From positions 4,003,501 to 4,067,500 of the forward strand of contig NC_044591.1 in the NCBI RefSeq assembly GCF_901933205.1: a DNA stretch of 64,000 nt, read 5' to 3'. Below are positions 62,701 through 64,000 of this stretch, in pieces. A program made the position numbers and the translations under genes. The first letter of the stretch is position 1; each line of letters opens with the position of its first letter. This stretch comes from Camarhynchus parvulus (Eukaryota > Chordata > Aves > Passeriformes > Thraupidae). The notes under the pieces were generated by a model that was given only the letters and a program-made list of their open reading frames with translations, searched no databases and had not been told where the DNA came from.

Positions 62701-63663
62701 GCACTAGAGCAGACTTAGCACAAGACAAAACATCAAAGGGAAGAATAAAAGGATTCATGTTCAGATTTGCAAGCCTGGATCAAATGCTGAGCCTTAAGGG
62801 GTGAATTTTAATCCAAACTCAGGTATTTCAGAGGTCATCATTCTTATTTAAGCCTTGATTGTATAAGGCAACTGCTCAAGAAAAGAAGAAAAAAATAACC
62901 CTTTGAAGCACTGACAACTTTCCTTTATAAGCTTTGCTAAAGACTAGTTAATGTGTCATATACTTTATTTGACCAAAGTGCTAGAAAGGAGCAGCTCTAT
63001 AGCAGATGAGTTGGGAAGTGAATCACTGAGCTTTCCACTGTCTGTGGGAAATGCTAACACTAAGGATGCTGCTGTAGTGTCATCCAAACCAAGGTCATCT
63101 CCTTTAACAAGAAGGAGATCTGTATTTTCATGATACCGAAATAAGACCTGTCTTATCTCAGTGATACCTTTGCAGTTAACCACCTCAGCACTTCTCCAAA
63201 AAAGTGAGCTGCAGGGCAAGGAATTCAGAGGGTGAAGCTGGAGGAACATTATATTTTGAGGCTTTGGTAACAGAATTTGCACATGTAGAAGAGAATGTAC
63301 CTTTTTGAGCAGCTCATGTATGGACTGCATTTATTAGAAAGCACTGACATTTTCCCCAGAAGCTCCAGCTGCATCTTTTTATGCTCAGGACTTCTCCTGT
63401 CAACTCTTGAGTTCACTGTGTCCCAGTGTTTCATGAGACAGCATTTTTATCACCTCAGCACTAAAAACCTTGCTCCCAGACTGGATGAAGCTGAGTCACT
63501 GAGTGGCCTCCTGAGTACTCACCCAAGGTACCAGTGCAGAGACAGTTGTGTGTCCGAGGCTGGGGCTTGGTCTGGTGGCTGTCGAGGATCTGCTGCACGA
63601 GCTGCTCCACTGAGAACCCTGAACTGCTGTTGCCATTGCTGCATGTCCACTTGATGCCATGAA
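20705..63663 (-). CDS. CAMTA1: CAMTA1, calmodulin-binding transcription activator 1 (3' part, to the C-terminus)
   Basis: A nuclear transcription activator of the CG-1/TIG/ankyrin/IQ family. The window holds about 1,450 residues, from just after the CG-1 DNA-binding domain (beyond 64,000) to the stop. Constitutive exons: 63523-63663, 60070-61925, 58667-58793, 57813-57947, 45165-45304, 44295-44491, 43876-43954, 42745-43060, 41866-42377, 40552-40739, 39943-40189, 38836-38907, 35183-35376, 34580-34654, 20705-20768. Optional exons: 37774-37794 and 29929-29959. Domains in order: Ser/Thr-rich activation region (one 619-codon exon), TIG/IPT fold (ITGPWQEASNNYSCLFDQIS), ankyrin repeats (GMTLLHLAAAQGYATLIQTL; CTPLMWACALGH), a basic linker with PAPKKHK, then several IQ motifs. 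All junctions are GT-AG and in phase. Confidence 0.97.
23378..24480 (-). mobile_element. CR1 LINE, 5'-truncated, with reverse-transcriptase remnant
   Basis: The 3' end (ACATTCTGTGATTC on the minus strand) is at the left. Decayed translation keeps RT C-terminal landmarks: RWRPLMSGVIVGLILFSILV with FADTTEL (from FADDTKL), then LYSALVSPAHSS. The catalytic FADD box is altered and frames are broken, so it is dead. It lies in the CAMTA1 exon O-Q intron, same strand as the gene. Confidence 0.85.
28698..29158 (+). mobile_element. Candidate solo LTR, plus strand
   Basis: Starts TGTCACGGGAATTC, ends GGCAACA (TG...CA). TATAAAA at 29023-29029 is followed about 65 bp later by ATTAAA at 29090-29095, the spacing expected of an LTR promoter and R region. 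Antisense to CAMTA1, about 0.8 kb from alternative exon P. No retroviral genes nearby. Confidence 0.45.
29929..29959 (-). CDS. CAMTA1: CAMTA1 exon P, 31-nt alternative exon SPLVDHRLYKR
   Basis: Acceptor CACTCTAAAG, donor AAAAGG|GTGAGT. With the AG of exon O it encodes SPLVDHRLYKR, the tail segment of the longer human isoform. 31 nt is not a multiple of three, so it changes the frame of the terminal exon. Found by matching the peptide and splice sites. Confidence 0.85.
34580..34654 (-). CDS. CAMTA1: CAMTA1 exon O
   Basis: Acceptor TGTGTTTAG, donor CACAG|GTATGA. Encodes SSLLTKKQDQAARKIMRFLR then RCRH. It leaves two bases (AG), which are completed either by exon P (Ser) or directly by exon Q (Arg). 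Confidence 0.94.
34738..35095 (-). mobile_element. Solo LTR (passerine type) in CAMTA1 intron N-O
   Basis: On the minus strand it begins TGTCTCTGACATATTTTATG and ends CTCAAACACCGCCACA, with AATAAA at the complement of 34810-34815. I recognise this as a very common songbird ERV LTR. It fills about two thirds of a 528-bp intron, sense to CAMTA1. No clear target duplication was found. Confidence 0.7.
35183..35376 (-). CDS. CAMTA1: CAMTA1 exon N (IQ motifs)
   Basis: Acceptor TCTGTTGTAG, donor CTCAG|GTGAGC. Encodes YALYKKMTQAAILIQSKFRS, then RRAALLIQQYYRSYKECGKR and RRAATIVQQKLR: two clear IQ motifs and a third degenerate one. GC-richer at third positions than its neighbours. Confidence 0.95.
35618..35935 (-). 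mobile_element. CR1 LINE 3' fragment
   Basis: About 0.3 kb; minus-strand end ACTCTATGATTC, with the CR1-typical words GGACATTTTC, TCTAGTCCAACGCC and CATCTCTGGGCAACTTG on the plus strand. Located in the CAMTA1 intron M-N. Confidence 0.8.
37774..37794 (-). CDS. CAMTA1: CAMTA1 exon M, 21-nt microexon LTWIALK
   Basis: Acceptor CTCCCCAAG, donor TTGAAG|GTAATA. Encodes exactly seven residues, LTWIALK, known from mammalian CAMTA1 between CYRKYKQ and YALYKKM. A multiple of three, so inclusion or skipping keeps frame. Confidence 0.88.
38180..38310. repeat. A/C-rich simple repeat (CAA/CCAAA)
   Basis: Degenerate AACC/AACAACAAC run, adjacent to exon L in the intron to microexon M. No coding content. Confidence 0.8.
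38836..38907 (-). CDS. CAMTA1: CAMTA1 exon L (second IQ motif)
   Basis: Acceptor CCCCACAG, donor AAACAG|GTAATC; exactly 24 codons. Encodes GRPLREQQEVAAAVIQRCYR then KYKQ, an IQ motif. Confidence 0.95.
39276..39697 (+). mobile_element. Solo LTR (passerine type) in CAMTA1 intron K-L
   Basis: Contains GATGGAGGAATCTGGGC, TATAAAA at 39495-39501 and AATAAA at 39595-39600, then ACTGAAGAGCTCTGACTCC. I recognise this as a frequent songbird LTR. Plus orientation, antisense to CAMTA1. Ends approximate. Confidence 0.65.
39943..40189 (-). CDS. CAMTA1: CAMTA1 exon K (first IQ motif)
   Basis: Acceptor GTATTTCAG, donor TACAAG|GTATGT. Encodes SLYSEPLTPSSNTSLSPAGS through ELYEAAKLVQTVFRKYK, the first IQ-like calmodulin-binding helix. 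Confidence 0.95.
40552..40739 (-). CDS. CAMTA1: CAMTA1 exon J
   Basis: Acceptor CTTGGCAG, donor ATCAG|GTCAGT. Encodes VNMMTLAEHIIEATPDRIKR and ends MSWLASYLADVDHLPSAAQI. Phase 0 in, two bases out. Confidence 0.95.
41866..42377 (-). CDS. CAMTA1: CAMTA1 exon I (basic/Ser-rich linker)
   Basis: Acceptor TGTTTACAG, donor CTGCAG|GTAAAC. Encodes ELRRPRSEPSSYYSSETQKD, YPAPKKHKLSPEY (a nuclear-localisation-like basic cluster), then a Ser/Gln-rich stretch ending HHMDELQ. This is the least conserved of the CAMTA1 C-terminal exons. Confidence 0.94.
42745..43060 (-). CDS. CAMTA1: CAMTA1 exon H (ankyrin repeats)
   Basis: Acceptor TCTTCAG, donor ACACAG|GTAAAG. Encodes MWACALGHMDAAVVLYKWDR, SLGRLPLAIARSRGHVKLAE and QRDEQTQLGQNPRI, the last ankyrin repeats and their C-cap. 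Leaves with one base. Confidence 0.96.
43876..43954 (-). CDS. CAMTA1: CAMTA1 exon G (79 nt, ankyrin linker)
   Basis: Acceptor CCCTGCAG, donor CCTCTG|GTAAGA. With two carried bases it reads RTKHADSIDLELEVDPLNVD then HFSCTPL. Found by phase and homology; too short to stand out as an open frame. Confidence 0.94.
44295..44491 (-). CDS. CAMTA1: CAMTA1 exon F (ankyrin region start)
   Basis: Acceptor GTGTTCCAG, donor TGGCG|GTAAGA. Encodes CVSGTGTLGSCFESRVVVVC, then KTFRGMTLLHLAAAQGYATL, an ankyrin repeat (TLLHLAA signature). Confidence 0.96.
44560..44900 (+). mobile_element. Candidate LTR fragment in CAMTA1 intron E-F
   Basis: A block with a T-rich segment, CTAATTAAACCTTTTTGTTT and a run of short words that resemble the R/U5 part of avian LTRs. 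Boundaries and family are uncertain. Confidence 0.4.
45165..45304 (-). CDS. CAMTA1: CAMTA1 exon E
   Basis: Acceptor CCAACCCAG, donor GTGCAG|GTATGA. Encodes DNQFRMSILERLEQMERRMA then EMTGSQQHKQ and a Gly/Ser/Asn-rich linker. The first half looks like a short helical segment. The Met in FRMSIL is a possible start for a transcript that lacks the upstream exons. Confidence 0.95.
47129..47369. repeat. 62-bp tandem repeat, four copies
   Basis: Units start CCAGCACCTGCATTTATTAG at 47129, 47191, 47253 and 47308 and run through CACACTRGGTATCAYATCTSAG. Copies are 62, 62, 55 and about 62 bp; the third lacks a short internal segment. In the CAMTA1 intron D-E. Confidence 0.9.
48296..48400. repeat. A/C-rich simple repeat (CAAA/CAA)
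   Basis: Run of AAACAAAC/AACAACAAC words in the CAMTA1 intron D-E. Confidence 0.8.
53150..54150. promoter_or_regulatory. Intragenic CpG island, candidate internal CAMTA1 promoter
   Basis: Dense CpG block within the 12.5-kb intron between TIG exon D and exon E. It carries a full CRE and many GC boxes. On the minus strand a strong donor TTTCA|GTAAGT (GT at 53045-53046) lies just downstream, as expected of a first exon spliced to exon E. Long open frames in it on both strands are GC artefacts. Confidence 0.6.
54041..54048. promoter_or_regulatory. Full CRE palindrome TGACGTCA
   Basis: Perfect CREB/ATF site at the upstream (minus-strand) edge of the intragenic CpG island. This placement relative to a CpG island is typical of functional CREs. 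Confidence 0.65.
57813..57947 (-). CDS. CAMTA1: CAMTA1 exon D (TIG domain, second half)
   Basis: Acceptor TCCTTTTAG, donor GGACG|GTAAGA. Encodes AHDTGLVTLQVAFNNQIISN then SVVFEYKARALPTLPSSQHD and WLSLD. One base in, one base out. Confidence 0.96.
58667..58793 (-). CDS. CAMTA1: CAMTA1 exon C (TIG domain, first half)
   Basis: Acceptor CTCGCAG, donor CCCAG|GTAAGG. Encodes GGVKVLITGPWQEASNNYSC then LFDQISVPASLIQPGVLRCY, the IPT/TIG fold. The acceptor abuts a CpG island to its right. Confidence 0.96.
58925..59035. repeat. GC minisatellite, CCCGGGGGCACGGGAACGAC type
   Basis: About five imperfect units of 20-25 bp built on GGGGCACGGGA. Confidence 0.65.
59046..59340. repeat. GC minisatellite, CCCGGTGCCGCTCCCCG unit
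   Basis: About 16 imperfect 17-bp units in tandem (variants CCCAGTGTCGCTCTCAG, CCCGGTGTCGCCCCAG). The near-17-bp period means the array is not a multiple of three and is not coding. Confidence 0.8.
60070..61925 (-). CDS. CAMTA1: CAMTA1 exon B, 1,856-nt activation-region exon
   Basis: Acceptor CTGGCACAG, donor CCTGAG|GTAAGT, 619 codons. Starts GAGSSVHHKCNSAKHRIISP and ends TDYSPEWSYPE. Ser/Thr/Gln/Asn-rich, low-complexity acidic sequence typical of an activation region, with several psi-K-x-E words (IKTE, VKTE, PKVE). Uninterrupted and under clear coding constraint. It is by far the largest exon in the window. Confidence 0.97.
61926..63522 (-). other. CAMTA1 intron A-B
   Basis: 1.6 kb, AT-rich, with no exon or recognised repeat. 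Confidence 0.75.
63523..63663 (-). CDS. CAMTA1: CAMTA1 exon A (first in window)
   Basis: Acceptor CTTTGCAG, donor CTTGG|GTGAGT. Encodes VHGIKWTCSNGNSSSGFSVE, then QLVQQILDSHQTKPQPRTHN and CLCTGTL. It follows the CG-1 domain in CAMTA1. The first Val needs one base from an upstream exon outside the window. Confidence 0.95.
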
Positions 63664-64000
63664 CTGCAAAGAGAACAGTAAAATTTCCCATCAGAAACTG
63701 CATACTCATGCCAAAACCATCAAAAGCCACTCCAAATTACCAGTAAAAATCCATTCCTGCTGCTTTCTGTCAGAACTGAAAGGAGACCTATAAAAAGCAA
63801 CAGTAATGGATAATGGCTTACTATTCTCTGCTCCTTGGTATCAACAGGCTTCCAAAGGCAATTCCTGAATTAGGAATACATAGAGGGAGAACTCCTCAGC
63901 AGAGTATCTGGCTCCATTTCAGTCTGCTGCTAACAGGGACTCTGCACCTGCAATGACTCTCTGTAGTGCCAGCAACCTTCACTGAAAACCCAAAACCAGC

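Overview
This is avian nuclear DNA, most likely from a songbird (passerine). It holds three intron-containing vertebrate genes, all on the minus strand: PER3 (left, partial), VAMP3 (complete) and CAMTA1 (right, partial). Their order, with the transcripts reading CAMTA1 > VAMP3 > PER3, is the order I know from human chromosome 1p36. Evidence for a bird is the truncated CR1 LINEs with RT remnants and several LTRs of a kind I associate with passerine genomes. That family recognition is from memory and needs a repeat search.

Layout. 1-10,739: first 12 coding exons of PER3, about 518 residues (N-terminus, PAS-A, PAS-B, start of the downstream region); the gene continues past the left edge. 10,400-11,400: CpG island that is the PER3 promoter, with a perfect D-box palindrome and two CACGTG E-boxes. 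11,575-15,584: complete VAMP3, five exons, 104 residues, with the start codon split by intron 1 and an LTR in intron 2. 15,200-16,330: VAMP3 promoter CpG island with GC-rich minisatellites. 17,265-63,663: CAMTA1 from just after the CG-1 region to the C-terminus. It has a 1,856-nt activation-region exon, two TIG exons, ankyrin exons, IQ exons, a 21-nt microexon, a 31-nt alternative exon that switches the terminal reading frame, and a 3' UTR of about 3.4 kb.

Between the CAMTA1 exons are two intragenic CpG islands. One, at 53.2-54.1 kb, has a full CRE and a strong downstream splice donor, so it may be an internal promoter. The other, at 58.8-59.5 kb, is largely GC minisatellite. Introns also hold CR1 fragments, candidate solo LTRs, a 62-bp tandem repeat and A/C-rich simple repeats.

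Functionally the genes are separate: PER3 is a circadian repressor, VAMP3 an endosomal v-SNARE, and CAMTA1 a calmodulin-binding transcription activator. The spacing is tight. VAMP3's stop codon is 836 bp from PER3's start codon, so the VAMP3 3' end lies in or beside the PER3 promoter, and CAMTA1's inferred 3' end is about 1.7 kb upstream of VAMP3. I found no prokaryote-type systems, CRISPR arrays, tRNAs or rRNAs. Exon boundaries were set by hand from splice consensus, reading phase and remembered vertebrate orthologues.
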